From Autumnicola psychrophila (GTDB lineage Bacteria; Bacteroidota; Bacteroidia; Flavobacteriales; Flavobacteriaceae): a stretch of DNA of 64,000 bases. The notes under the pieces were generated by a model, which ran no database searches, had not been told where the DNA came from, and saw nothing but the letters and a program-made list of their open reading frames with translations. Positions 1-8,724 of the stretch are shown piece by piece (the stretch's first letter is position 1; every line of letters begins with the position of its first letter). Made by a program: the position numbers and the translations under genes. The DNA lies in assembly GCF_031846645.1 (NCBI RefSeq), contig NZ_JAVRHN010000005.1:124001-188000 (forward strand), written 5' to 3'.

Positions 1-2008
1 CCTGAGTTTTCGTTGTTCGATATAACGAACGGAAAACATATTTTTCCTGGTTTTCATTCCAGGTTGAAGGCTGACCGTAAATTTCCTGCCCATCATTGGG
101 ATTCAAATCCAGTTTCTCAAAAAGATACTCTCCAAAAGGTTCAACGGTGGTAAAAATGATATTGCCGTTTACCGGATCAATAGTAATTCCCGGAACATAA
201 TCAAAAAAGCCGTCTCCGCCGTTTATGGGATCATTATTGTTGTTCAGTTTGTCCATCCTGAACACCCGGAGTAAGGGTGTTTCTTCGACATCTTCCGGCA
301 AAGGTACAGAAGAATTTTCGGCAGGTTTAATATAATTCAGAGGCTGTGGATCTGTATATAAAATATTCATTCTGAAATCCTCCCGCTCCAGCTGATAGGC
401 ACCAAGACTATAAATATTTTTCATCATAAGGTCCCAAACCGGCTCATTTACATTTGTAATAGTGCTTTTCAGCATTTTCACAACCAGGTTTCTATTTGAG
501 CGGGGATTAGCCTCAGGATCATCATTTATGCTTATATCACCCGTGGCATTAACACCATCGTTGGCAAACTCCCCTACCTGGTATACTTCACCATTCACGG
601 TAAATTGAAAAGCCACCGCTAAAACTTCGTCATTGCTTAACCGTTGATTAAGGGAAATGTACCCGAGCTGGGTATTTAAAGTAAATTCAGAAGAATTTAA
701 CTGCCGTGCATTTTCAAGTTTAACATAATCTGTCCCTTCAGACACCTGCACTCCGCCAAAACCTCTTTCTACTGTAGAAACATCTCTTATTGCAGGGGTT
801 AAAACAGATTGTGGCGCTGCATTTATTCCGAAGGGATTAAAATCGTTGTTCGCATTATCTGGAAAAGCTCCCGGCGGCTGATTAAAAAATCCGGCCGGCA
901 CACTTGGAAGTCCGATATTCCCGGGGACATTAGTCTCCCCCAGATCCTGAATTCCAACAATATTCCTGGTGTCCTGCAAATTTTGGACATTATTGGTCCT
1001 GTTGGTAATCCATACCTGGATTCTTTTTACCTGGATGTTTGAGTTTATAAAAGGGTAATTCGCTAAAGCCTCGTTGTAATGATCCCGAAAGTAGTGCGCG
1101 AGGAAAAAATGGCGATCCTGGTCATAATCCAGTATAAATCGGTCAAAATCCTCTACTGTTGCACCTCCTTCAACGTTTACAGTTCGGCGCTCCGACTTCT
1201 GTTCTGAAAAAACTCCGGTGACTCTCGTTTTTCCAAACTGAAGTTCCGTCTTAAACCCGAAAAGGCTCTGCGCACCCTGAATGAGTGCAGAATTTAGTGG
1301 CATATTCACATTACCCACCTCTATTTTTCTCACAATATCATCCTCTGTAGGTGTATATTCCAACTTCAGCTGGTTCTGAAAATCAAAGGTAGATTCGGTG
1401 TCATAATTTGCAATCACTCCTAATCTTTTGCCTATTTGCCCCATTAGGCTCAGGCTTATGCGCTGGTCGAAATCAAAAGTAAGATTGCTCCTGTTCCTTG
1501 GGGAAAATGCGGGGTTATCCTGTTTGGTATAAAGTAAACCCAAATCCATTTCAACTGTCCCCTGCGGGACAATATCAATTTCGGTCCCGCCAAAAACACT
1601 TTCAAAAAAATTATTATTTACATAAAAATCGGGAAGGAGATCGCGCTGAATTTCTTCAGCTCCTTCTTTGTTTCCTGAAAGTGCATCATTTTTCAGTTTA
1701 AAGTAATCGCGCATTTCCTCCTGCAGCACGAGTTCTTCGTATTCTTCAGGAGTTAAAATAAGAGGAAGGGATATATTTATTTCACCAAGAATTTGGCGAT
1801 AAATGTAGCGATCTAAAACAGGATCGTATTCGTATTTTGTGACAATACTATCGGGATCAGGCAAAGATATTTCCCCGAGGACATAACCTGTACCGGTGGT
1901 GTCCTGTTGCGTTTCTTCTTCCTGTGCCGAGAGTTTAAACGTAATTACTAGTAGCAACACTAAGGTAAACCGTCCCGATGTTGACAATTTCAAGTAATTG
2001 TTCCTCAA
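1..2008 (-). CDS. sprA: Cell-surface gliding/T9SS protein SprA, N-terminal part (cut by window edge)
   Basis: SprA is the very large outer-membrane translocon barrel of the Bacteroidota type IX secretion system, needed for gliding and for export of adhesins. About 669 codons are visible and the frame is open to the left edge. The N-terminus has a signal peptide (hydrophobic stretch FTLVLLLVITFKLSAQ) followed by long stretches typical of the SprA family, for example DFDQRISLSLMGQIGKRLGV and SALIQGAQSLFGFKTELQFG. The frame has no ATG near its beginning. An in-frame stop lies just upstream, so the start must be TTG at 2008 or TTG at 1993 (or a rarer codon). The start at 2008 is only 5 bases from the ruvA stop, so ruvA and sprA are probably cotranscribed. 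The ruvA-sprA order is usual in flavobacteria. Identity is secure; the exact start is not. Confidence 0.93.
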   Translation of the reverse strand, partial: MRNNYLKLSTSGRFTLVLLLVITFKLSAQEEETQQDTTGTGYVLGEISLPDPDSIVTKYEYDPVLDRYIYRQILGEINISLPLILTPEEYEELVLQEEMRDYFKLKNDALSGNKEGAEEIQRDLLPDFYVNNNFFESVFGGTEIDIVPQGTVEMDLGLLYTKQDNPAFSPRNRSNLTFDFDQRISLSLMGQIGKRLGVIANYDTESTFDFQNQLKLEYTPTEDDIVRKIEVGNVNMPLNSALIQGAQSLFGFKTELQFGKTRVTGVFSEQKSERRTVNVEGGATVEDFDRFILDYDQDRHFFLAHYFRDHYNEALANYPFINSNIQVKRIQVWITNRTNNVQNLQDTRNIVGIQDLGETNVPGNIGLPSVPAGFFNQPPGAFPDNANNDFNPFGINAAPQSVLTPAIRDVSTVERGFGGVQVSEGTDYVKLENARQLNSSEFTLNTQLGYISLNQRLSNDEVLAVAFQFTVNGEVYQVGEFANDGVNATGDISINDDPEANPRSNRNLVVKMLKSTITNVNEPVWDLMMKNIYSLGAYQLEREDFRMNILYTDPQPLNYIKPAENSSVPLPEDVEETPLLRVFRMDKLNNNNDPINGGDGFFDYVPGITIDPVNGNIIFTTVEPFGEYLFEKLDLNPNDGQEIYGQPSTWNENQEKYVFRSLYRTTKTQ

Positions 2009-2013
2009 ACTAA

Positions 2014-2595
2014 TTATAGATTTTTAAGCGCCTGCTTTATCAGGGACTCCACGCTTGGATCTGGAGTTTCCTTTAAGATTTTGTCAATAACTTTTTCAGC
2101 CTGTTTCCTGGCAAAGCCAAGAGTTTCTAAAGCTGATAACGCTTCCTCTTTAATAGTATTGTTTGAGGAGACAAAAACTTCGTCGGCGCCAAAAACTTTT
2201 AGGATTTTATCTTTGAGGTCCAAAATCACCCGTTGTGCGGTTTTGGCACCAATTCCTTTAATGCTTTGGATGGTAGCCACATCCCCGGTTGCTATTGCTT
2301 CCTTTATTTGATTGGGTTCCAAGGAAGAAAGCATTGTACGCGCAGTACTGGCACCAATCCCCGAAACTGAAATCAGCAGCCGGAAAATTTCTCTTTCAGA
2401 CTTTTCTTTAAAGCCGAAAAGAGTATGAGAGTCTTCTTTTACCTGTAAATGGGTATAGAGACTAATTACTTCAGAAGCAGAAATGAGTGAAAATGTGTGG
2501 AGGGAAATATGAACATAATATCCAACTCCTCCACATTCAATAACAACAAAAGTCGGGTTCTTCTCAATGAGCTGCCCCTTTAAGTGATGAATCAT
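2014..2595 (-). CDS. ruvA: Holliday junction branch migration protein RuvA
   Basis: RuvA binds the Holliday junction as a tetramer and positions the RuvB motor during recombination repair. The 193 residues match the normal family length. An N-terminal OB-fold (residues 1-63, MIHHLKGQLIEKNPTFVVIE) is followed by two helix-hairpin-helix motifs (LLISVSGIGASTARTML and ATIQSIKGIGAKTAQRVILD). A C-terminal three-helix domain (about residues 145-193) contacts RuvB. The ATG start gives the expected N-terminus. sprA follows within a few bases. ruvB is not adjacent but lies about 6 kb away on the same strand, as is common outside proteobacteria. Confidence 0.97.
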   Translation of the reverse strand: MIHHLKGQLIEKNPTFVVIECGGVGYYVHISLHTFSLISASEVISLYTHLQVKEDSHTLFGFKEKSEREIFRLLISVSGIGASTARTMLSSLEPNQIKEAIATGDVATIQSIKGIGAKTAQRVILDLKDKILKVFGADEVFVSSNNTIKEEALSALETLGFARKQAEKVIDKILKETPDPSVESLIKQALKNL

Positions 2596-2674
2596 AAGCT
2601 ATAAGAAAATATAGAGCTCAAATGTAGTAAAATTAAGCAAAGACCGAAATCTCCTAAAAACTCTCAGAGAAGTG

Positions 2675-4960
2675 CTATTTCTTCGGCTTCTTTGATTTCT
2701 CCTGCGCATCTACTACTGCAACGGCAGACATATTTACCATCTCTTCCACACTGGCGCCCAACTGAAGTATATGAACGGGTTTTTTCATTCCCATCATAAT
2801 AGGACCTATAGAATCTACATTATTAAGTTCCTTAATAAGCTTGTAGGTACTATTAGCTGAATCGAGATTAGGATAAACCAAAGTATTCACCTTTTTACCT
2901 GCAAGTTTCGAAAATGGAAATTTGCTTTGCAGCATCTCTTTATTAAGTGCAAAATCACTCTGCAACTCTCCATCCACCTTTAGGTCTGGATGATAACGAT
3001 GAAGATAAGCAACAGCTTCTTTTACTTTTTTCGCACGAGGATCGCTAGACGAACCAAAATTGGCATAAGAAATCATAGCTATAACCGGTTCCATACCAAA
3101 AATCTGTACAGTTCTGGCTGTCATTTGAGCGATTTTGGCCAAATCTTTTGCTGTAGGATCTATATTTATCGAGGTGTCGCTTATAAAAAGAGGACCTCGT
3201 GCAGTGTTCATAAGGTTTGTTGCCGCCACTCTGCTCACTCCTTTTGCCATCCCAATAAGCTCCAGCATTGGTTTTACCACTGCAGGATAAGCCCTGGAAT
3301 ACCCTGAAAGTAAAGCATCGGCATCACCTTCATTCACCATCATCGCCGCAAAATAATTACGCTCCCTCATTAAATTTTGAGCATCATACAAGGTTATACC
3401 ACTTCTACTCCTGGTATTCCAGTACACACGGGCATAAGCATTGCGTTTCTCTTCCTCCTCGTCAGCCTTCGGATCAATAATTTCTACATCGGCATCAAAA
3501 TCAATTTCCGCCATGAGTTCCTGGATCACTTCTTTTCTCCCGAGCAGGATAGGAATTGCTATTCCTTCATCATTTGCGATTTGAGCAGCTTTAAGTACAT
3601 CAAGGTGATCTGCTTCGGCATAAACAATCCGTTTCGGATTTGTTTTGGCACGGTTCATTAACAGGCGGGTAACTTTATTGTCGTTACCCATGCGCTCCAG
3701 CAGCTCATCTTCATATTTCTGCCAGTCGTGAATAGGTTCTTTTGCAACACCACTTTCCATAGCAGCTTTAGCCACTGCCGGCGGTACTTTTGCAATTAAT
3801 CTTGGATCAAATGGCTTCGGAATAATATAATCGGGACCAAAATTCAGTCGGGTTTCACCATATGCTATATTCACCTGCTCCGGCACAGCTTCTTTTGTAA
3901 GCTCTGCAAGGGCTTTCACCGCGGCCATTTTCATTTCTTCATTTATCTTGGTTGCACGTACATCCAATGCTCCTCTAAAGATGAATGGAAAACCAAGTAC
4001 ATTATTAACCTGGTTAGGATGATCACTTCTGCCCGTAGCCATGATGATGTCTTTACGTGTATCCATAGCCAATTGATAATCAATTTCCGGATTTGGATTG
4101 GCCATTGCAAAAACAATTGGCTTTTTAGCCATGCTGGTGAGCATTTCCGGAGAAACAATATCGGCAATAGAAAGTCCTATAAAGACGTCGGCATTCTTCA
4201 TAGCTTCATCTAGAGTGTCGATTTTCCTGTCGGTAGCAAATTCCAGTTTTTCTTCTGAAAGTCCCGGACGATCTTTTCTAATCACTCCTTTACTATCCAA
4301 CATTACAATGTTTTCAGCTTTTGCACCAAAAGCTTTGTAAAGTTTGGTACAGGAAACAGCAGCGGCACCGGCACCGCTCACTACTATTTTTACTTTTTCG
4401 ATTTTCTTTTTCGTCAGTTCAAGAGCATTTAACAATGCTGCTGCAGAAATTATAGCAGTCCCATGCTGATCATCGTGCATTACGGGTATATCCAGCTCTG
4501 CCTTTAACCGTTGTTCAATTTCGAAAGCTTCAGGAGCTTTAATATCTTCAAGGTTAATTCCGCCGAAAGTAGGAGCAATATTTTTTACAGTTTCAATGAA
4601 TTTATCTACATCTTTAGTATCTACTTCGATATCAAAAACGTCTATATCTGCAAAAATCTTAAATAAGAGTCCTTTTCCTTCCATTACTGGTTTGGAAGCT
4701 TCAGGACCTATATCACCAAGGCCCAGCACTGCCGTTCCGTTAGAAATCACCGCCACCAGATTTCCTTTAGCGGTATATTTATAGGCGTTATCCTTATCTT
4801 TTTCTATTTCCAGGCAAGGTTCTGCAACGCCGGGAGAATAAGCCAGCGACAAATCTCTTTGTGTAGCATATTTCTTGGTTGGAACAACTTCTATTTTTCC
4901 GGGTTTTGGTTTGGCGTGATACACCAAAGCTTCACGTCTCTTCCTTGCTTTACTACTCAT
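2675..4960 (-). CDS. maeB: NADP-dependent malic enzyme with C-terminal phosphotransacetylase-like domain
   Basis: This enzyme decarboxylates malate to pyruvate and yields NADPH in the cytoplasm. At 761 residues it has the two-part MaeB layout. The malic enzyme part covers about residues 1-430, with SLAYSPGVAEPC near the N-terminus, VISNGTAVLGLGDIGPEA, the metal/substrate segment MHDDQHGTAI and the Rossmann motif VVSGAGAAAVSCTKLYKAFG. A phosphate acetyl/butyryltransferase-like part covers about residues 435-761 (RIVYAEADHLDVLKAAQI to the C-terminus). In characterised MaeB proteins this second domain mainly senses acetyl-CoA or other effectors and does not catalyse acetyl transfer. The gene lies 79 bases upstream of ruvA on the same strand, possibly in the same transcript. 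Confidence 0.95.
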   Translation of the reverse strand: MSSKARKRREALVYHAKPKPGKIEVVPTKKYATQRDLSLAYSPGVAEPCLEIEKDKDNAYKYTAKGNLVAVISNGTAVLGLGDIGPEASKPVMEGKGLLFKIFADIDVFDIEVDTKDVDKFIETVKNIAPTFGGINLEDIKAPEAFEIEQRLKAELDIPVMHDDQHGTAIISAAALLNALELTKKKIEKVKIVVSGAGAAAVSCTKLYKAFGAKAENIVMLDSKGVIRKDRPGLSEEKLEFATDRKIDTLDEAMKNADVFIGLSIADIVSPEMLTSMAKKPIVFAMANPNPEIDYQLAMDTRKDIIMATGRSDHPNQVNNVLGFPFIFRGALDVRATKINEEMKMAAVKALAELTKEAVPEQVNIAYGETRLNFGPDYIIPKPFDPRLIAKVPPAVAKAAMESGVAKEPIHDWQKYEDELLERMGNDNKVTRLLMNRAKTNPKRIVYAEADHLDVLKAAQIANDEGIAIPILLGRKEVIQELMAEIDFDADVEIIDPKADEEEEKRNAYARVYWNTRSRSGITLYDAQNLMRERNYFAAMMVNEGDADALLSGYSRAYPAVVKPMLELIGMAKGVSRVAATNLMNTARGPLFISDTSINIDPTAKDLAKIAQMTARTVQIFGMEPVIAMISYANFGSSSDPRAKKVKEAVAYLHRYHPDLKVDGELQSDFALNKEMLQSKFPFSKLAGKKVNTLVYPNLDSANSTYKLIKELNNVDSIGPIMMGMKKPVHILQLGASVEEMVNMSAVAVVDAQEKSKKPKK

Positions 4961-5059
4961 AAAATTCTTTTTTGCCTTACCAACAAATATAACAAGGTTT
5001 CTTTAGAAAACTGAAGCAAAAGCTTATTAATACCTCCTTCTAAAAATTGCAATGAAGGC

Positions 5060-5668
5060 CTAGCTTTTCATCAATTCCTCCATATCTTCAATAGTATCTT
5101 CCAGCCTGGCCAGTAATTTCCCATAAATAATTGCTGTGCTTATCCGATACGCTAAGATTCCCAATATTGAAAGCAACACAGCCACTCCTGAAATAATTAA
5201 AATTTCCTGAGCTAAGTCGAGCTGTTCAAAATTGCTCATTATTTCGCTTCCTCTAAAAAATATCCAGTAAGCAGGAATAGCCACTAAAGGAAAACCAACA
5301 CCCATGAGCCATGTAGAAAATTTCACTATACTTTTAACCTGGTTTCTATAATCAAGGAGATAATTATATGTACTGTTTTTAACATCCAGCGTTTCCAATT
5401 CTTTCAGCTTCTTTTTGTTCAAAAAAAAGAGTGCTGTAATTAGAGTAGCCACATAAAAACCTAATATAACTTTCCCCATGAAAACCAGAACACCAAAAAT
5501 CACAACCCCCACAGGAATTAAACTGAAGTTGTCTTTTTTGGTGGTCCTTTTTATTTTTTCTATGAGCAGCGTCGATTTGCGTTCATAAAGATTCGACACT
5601 ACCGGGGCTGAAAGTTTTTCTTCAGCTTCAAATCCTTTTTTCCAGATATTTTCAATAGATCTTTCCAT
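5060..5668 (-). CDS. Membrane protein paired with an ECF sigma factor (possible anti-sigma factor)
   Basis: This 202-residue protein has about 95 N-terminal residues that begin with a short cytoplasmic-looking segment (MERSIENIWKKGFEAEEKL), then two hydrophobic helices (LIPVGVVIFGVLVFMGKVIL and a following one). Two more helices lie near residues 120-142 and 150-172 (FSTWLMGVGFPLVAIPAYWI and EILIISGVAVLLSILGILAY), and the tail is acidic (DTIEDMEELMKS). The ATG at 5668 is preferred over an upstream in-frame TTG; it still overlaps the end of the sigma factor gene by 17 bases, so the two are translationally coupled. No zinc-finger anti-sigma motif is present. A role in holding the sigma factor is inferred only from position and topology. 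Confidence 0.75.
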   Translation of the reverse strand: MERSIENIWKKGFEAEEKLSAPVVSNLYERKSTLLIEKIKRTTKKDNFSLIPVGVVIFGVLVFMGKVILGFYVATLITALFFLNKKKLKELETLDVKNSTYNYLLDYRNQVKSIVKFSTWLMGVGFPLVAIPAYWIFFRGSEIMSNFEQLDLAQEILIISGVAVLLSILGILAYRISTAIIYGKLLARLEDTIEDMEELMKS

Positions 5669-6143
5669 CAAGTAAATTTTTTAGTTGTTTTTTAATTCGT
5701 GTAATTCTCACTCCAATATTATTTGAAGTAGTTCCAATAATAGCCGCAATTTCTTTATAAGATTTTTCTTCCAGGTAGAGTAGAATTATAGCCCGGTCTA
5801 ATTCTGAAAGTTGGCGGATTGTTTTATATAGTAGTTTTAAAGATTCATCCTGAAAAGCCTTCTCCTCATCTGGCACATTCTGAACCTCAATATAATCTGA
5901 AGCTCGAACCTGCTTCTTTTTGCTTTTTCTCAATAAACTCATACAAACATTCAGCGAAATCCTGTAGATCCAGGTGGACCATTTAGATTCTTCTCTAAAA
6001 CTGTTTCGGCTATTCCAGATTTGAAGGCAAACCTCCTGGTAATAATCCTGAAAATCCTCCTCGGTATCGGTATATGCCCTGCAGATTTTGATGATAATGC
6101 CTGCATACGGCAGAATAGATTGGCTGTAAAAATCTTTTGTCAA
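5652..6143 (-). CDS. ECF-type RNA polymerase sigma factor
   Basis: This is an extracytoplasmic-function sigma factor of 163 residues. Region 2 is visible in DFQDYYQEVCLQIWNSRNSF followed by KWSTWIYRISLNVCMSLLRK. Region 4 with its helix-turn-helix is visible in LSELDRAIILLYLEEKSYKE and IAAIIGTTSNNIGVRITRIK. There is no extended C-terminal domain. The start is TTG at 6143; no in-frame ATG occurs before region 2 is well under way. The downstream membrane protein overlaps its end. No clear TAnnTTTG promoter was found upstream, which would fit autoregulation from a dedicated promoter, but this is inference. Confidence 0.93.
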   Translation of the reverse strand: MTKDFYSQSILPYAGIIIKICRAYTDTEEDFQDYYQEVCLQIWNSRNSFREESKWSTWIYRISLNVCMSLLRKSKKKQVRASDYIEVQNVPDEEKAFQDESLKLLYKTIRQLSELDRAIILLYLEEKSYKEIAAIIGTTSNNIGVRITRIKKQLKNLLDGKIY

Positions 6144-6253
6144 AATTGTCTTTACCTGTTTAGTGATGAAAAACCTGATTTATTACACGAACAGTAAAAA
6201 AACTTAAATTTTGATGAACTGAAGTATTTAATAAAGCCAAATCCACATTAAAA

Positions 6254-6288
6254 GGTCGATAATTGCCAATTTTGGGGTCGGGCTTTTT
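6254..6288 (+). repeat. Intergenic motif copy A (consensus about YCGATAATTGCCATTTTAAGGC)
   Basis: The core GGTCGATAATTGCCAATTTT matches four other noncoding places in this window (8695, 27646, 37673 and, reversed, 51052). It lies downstream of queG on the queG strand and upstream of the sigma factor gene. Function is unknown. Confidence 0.45.
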
Positions 6289-6299
6289 ATGGAGGTAAA

Positions 6300-6332
6300 A
6301 GATCTGTCAGCTTTTAAAAACCTGACAGATCT
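6300..6332 (-). terminator. Hairpin downstream of queG, probable terminator
   Basis: A perfect 11-base inverted repeat (AGATCTGTCAG and CTGACAGATCT) surrounds an 11-base loop. Read on the minus strand it is followed by TTTTACC, a short U-tract. It lies 32 bases beyond the queG stop. Confidence 0.65.
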
Positions 6333-6363
6333 CTATTAGAGGTTTTAACCGAAAAAAGCTCAA

Positions 6364-7287
6364 TTACTTCTGAAGAAACCGCATATTCCGCTTCAAACCT
6401 TCAAATTTTGTTCTTTTTACGGCAGATTTCCTGAAAATTTCATTGAAAGTGTCCTTAGTGATCTCTTCCCAATCCTTTTTTTCATTTTCCAGCAGTTGCG
6501 GGTGCGGATTAAAAAGCGGCTCGTTATGAGGTTTCGAAAATTTATTCCAAGGGCACACATCCTGGCACACATCGCACCCAAACATCCAGTCGTCAAATTT
6601 ACCACTGTACGAATTTGGCAATTCGTCCTTAAGTTCAATCGTGAAGTAAGAAATACATTTACTGCCATCAACTTTATAGGGTTCCACAATGGCATCTGTG
6701 GGGCAGGCATCGATGCAGGCGGTACAACTTCCGCAGTGATCGGTCACTGGAGTGTCATATTCCAGCTCCAGGTCTACAATTAATTCGGCAATAAAATAGA
6801 AGGAGCCGGTTTGCTTGGAAAGTAGATTCGAATGTTTCCCAATCCAGCCGAGTCCGCTTTTTGCTGCCCAGGCTTTGTCAAGAACCGGTGCGGAATCTAC
6901 AAAAGCACGGCCTTCAATTTGCCCAATTTCGTCCTGCATATAATGCAGCAACTGCTTCAGTTTGTCTTTGATCACAAAATGATAATCCTGACCGTAAGCA
7001 TATTTGCTAATTTTATATGAATTCTCCTTCTGAAAATCGTGCGGATAATAATTTAGCAACACGGAAATTACACTTTTCGATCCTTCCACGAGTTTTGTAG
7101 GATCCAGGCGCTTATCAAAATGATTTTCCAGCCACCGCATCTCCCCATGCATGTTATTCTGAAGAAAATTTTCCAGCCGCGGAGCTTCCTTTTCTAAAAA
7201 TTCTGCTTTAGAAATACCACAAGACAGGAAACCGAGGCGTTTGGCTTCGGTTTTTATCATTTCTGAATATTTCCTTCTGTTATCCAT
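6364..7287 (-). CDS. queG: Epoxyqueuosine reductase QueG
   Basis: QueG carries out the last step of queuosine synthesis, reducing epoxyqueuosine to queuosine in the wobble position of tRNAs with GUN anticodons. It uses cobalamin and two [4Fe-4S] clusters. The 307 residues fit the family. The N-terminal cobalamin-binding part contains GFLSCGISKAEFLEKEAPRL and AWAAKSGLGWIGKHSNLL. The ferredoxin-like cluster motifs are at about residues 183-197 (HCGSCTACIDACPTDAI) and 235-248 (FGCDVCQDVCPWN). The C-terminal HEAT-like repeats of some longer QueG proteins are short here. The ATG start is two bases after the end of the upstream P450 gene, so the pair is probably cotranscribed. Confidence 0.96.
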   Translation of the reverse strand: MDNRRKYSEMIKTEAKRLGFLSCGISKAEFLEKEAPRLENFLQNNMHGEMRWLENHFDKRLDPTKLVEGSKSVISVLLNYYPHDFQKENSYKISKYAYGQDYHFVIKDKLKQLLHYMQDEIGQIEGRAFVDSAPVLDKAWAAKSGLGWIGKHSNLLSKQTGSFYFIAELIVDLELEYDTPVTDHCGSCTACIDACPTDAIVEPYKVDGSKCISYFTIELKDELPNSYSGKFDDWMFGCDVCQDVCPWNKFSKPHNEPLFNPHPQLLENEKKDWEEITKDTFNEIFRKSAVKRTKFEGLKRNMRFLQK

Positions 7288-7289
7288 TC

Positions 7290-8618
7290 TTACCTGGGTG
7301 TGAACTCTAAAATGGCATTTTTCGGCTTCAGGGTGATTAACGGTTGGATTTCAATGTCTGCTGAAGGAGCTGAAATTTTAAACCGGGAAACTAATTCCGC
7401 AACCGTCATTATCATCTCGTACATTGCAAAATTGTTGCCAATGCATTTTCTTGGACCGGCTCCAAACGGAAAATAATAAGGTTCATGTTTATTGCCGCCT
7501 CCTTCAAACCTATCGGGATCAAATCCTTCCGGATTTTTCCAGTGCTCCTCATTTCTATGGATTTCATATAATGAAAATAACAAACTAGAATTCTTCGGAA
7601 TATGAATTCCGTTAAACTCATCATCTTCAAGATTTACACGATCTATAAAGTAAACCGGAGGATACAGCCGCATGGATTCTTCCACCACCTGGGAGGTATA
7701 AGTGCAATTCTTCAGAAATTCAAAATGATTTTCTGAATTTGCCCTGGCTTCTTTTACTTCAGCAGCAATTTTATCCTGAATTTCAGGATGGTTCGCGAGC
7801 AGTTTAGCCGTAAAAGTAAGTGCGTTGGAAGTAGTTTCGTGACCGGCAGTAAACAAAATCAGGATTTCATCTATTAGCTGCTTTTCGCTCATTGCTTCAC
7901 CGTCTTCATAACGGGCGTCCAGCAACATATCCAACAAATCGTCCTGTCTTTGGCCGCTTTGCCTGCGATCTGCAACTATTTTCTTCAGAATATCCCTGGC
8001 TTCCTGTGTGAGTTCCAGGTGGTGTTTTATTTTTCCGCTCAGTTTAAACCACCAGCCTTTAAAAGGTTGACGTAATTCTTTAACCAACATTTTTTGAGCA
8101 GCCTCTGTGATATATTGTAACCTGGTAATTTCTTCCTGACCTGCGGCACTACTAAACAGAGATTTAACCACCGTTTGGAAAGCAAGATCATTAAAAATGG
8201 GAAAAATATCTATTGCTTTTCCGGTTTCCACCTTATCGATTTCAGTTTTTATGGCAGCATCAATGGTGTTCAAAAGCTGGGCGAGTTGTTTTTTATGGAA
8301 AGCAGGCTGGATCATTCGCCTTTGCTTCCTCCATTCTTCCCCATCTGTGGTTAGAAGTCCGTGGCCAAGATATTTGGCCATATCTTCTGTCTGAATTGTA
8401 GATTTATGGTAATTCTTGTGGTTCTTTTTCAGCACATATTCGGCAAAATTGGCATCCCGGCAAAAGATTACGTTTTTTCTGAAGCCAAGATCCACCTGGA
8501 AAATATCTCCAAGCTTTTCGAAGTTTTCACGATGAAAAGGCAAAGGATTCCGTAGAATGAGATTGGCATTTTTCAGAAATTGAAAAGATGAAACTGTAGG
8601 TATATCGATATTTGCCAT
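7290..8618 (-). CDS. Cytochrome P450
   Basis: This 442-residue soluble P450 monooxygenase has no membrane anchor. Family motifs are present: the I-helix oxygen-activation segment ILFTAGHETTSNAL (about residue 255), the K-helix ExxR in VVEESMRLYPP, and the heme-binding loop PFGAGPRKCIGNNFAMYE with the cysteine ligand near residue 390. The N-terminal half contains GHGLLTTDGEEWRKQRRMIQ, which is typical of the fatty-acid-hydroxylase-like CYP102/CYP4 group. No ferredoxin or reductase gene is nearby, so redox partners must be supplied from elsewhere. The substrate cannot be read from the sequence. The gene is 2 bases upstream of queG and 106 bases downstream of ruvB on the same strand. Confidence 0.95.
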   Translation of the reverse strand: MANIDIPTVSSFQFLKNANLILRNPLPFHRENFEKLGDIFQVDLGFRKNVIFCRDANFAEYVLKKNHKNYHKSTIQTEDMAKYLGHGLLTTDGEEWRKQRRMIQPAFHKKQLAQLLNTIDAAIKTEIDKVETGKAIDIFPIFNDLAFQTVVKSLFSSAAGQEEITRLQYITEAAQKMLVKELRQPFKGWWFKLSGKIKHHLELTQEARDILKKIVADRRQSGQRQDDLLDMLLDARYEDGEAMSEKQLIDEILILFTAGHETTSNALTFTAKLLANHPEIQDKIAAEVKEARANSENHFEFLKNCTYTSQVVEESMRLYPPVYFIDRVNLEDDEFNGIHIPKNSSLLFSLYEIHRNEEHWKNPEGFDPDRFEGGGNKHEPYYFPFGAGPRKCIGNNFAMYEMIMTVAELVSRFKISAPSADIEIQPLITLKPKNAILEFTPR

Positions 8619-8694
8619 TTTTAAAAGGTGTTTCAGAATTAAAGAAGTTTTTTAGGCAGAAAGTAAAGCCCAAAAAACTAAAGGGTCTTATAAA

Positions 8695-8718
8695 GGTCGA
8701 AATTTGCCAATTTTCGGC
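8695..8718 (+). repeat. Intergenic motif copy B
   Basis: GGTCGAAATTTGCCAATTTT resembles the motif at 6254 (GGTCGATAATTGCCAATTTT), with two substitutions. It occupies the short gap between ruvB and the P450 gene. Confidence 0.4.
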
Positions 8719-8724
8719 TTCAAC

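Noticed and set aside
809..1042. A 77-codon plus-strand frame inside sprA
   Set aside because: It lies wholly opposite the clearly conserved sprA coding sequence and has no recognisable features.
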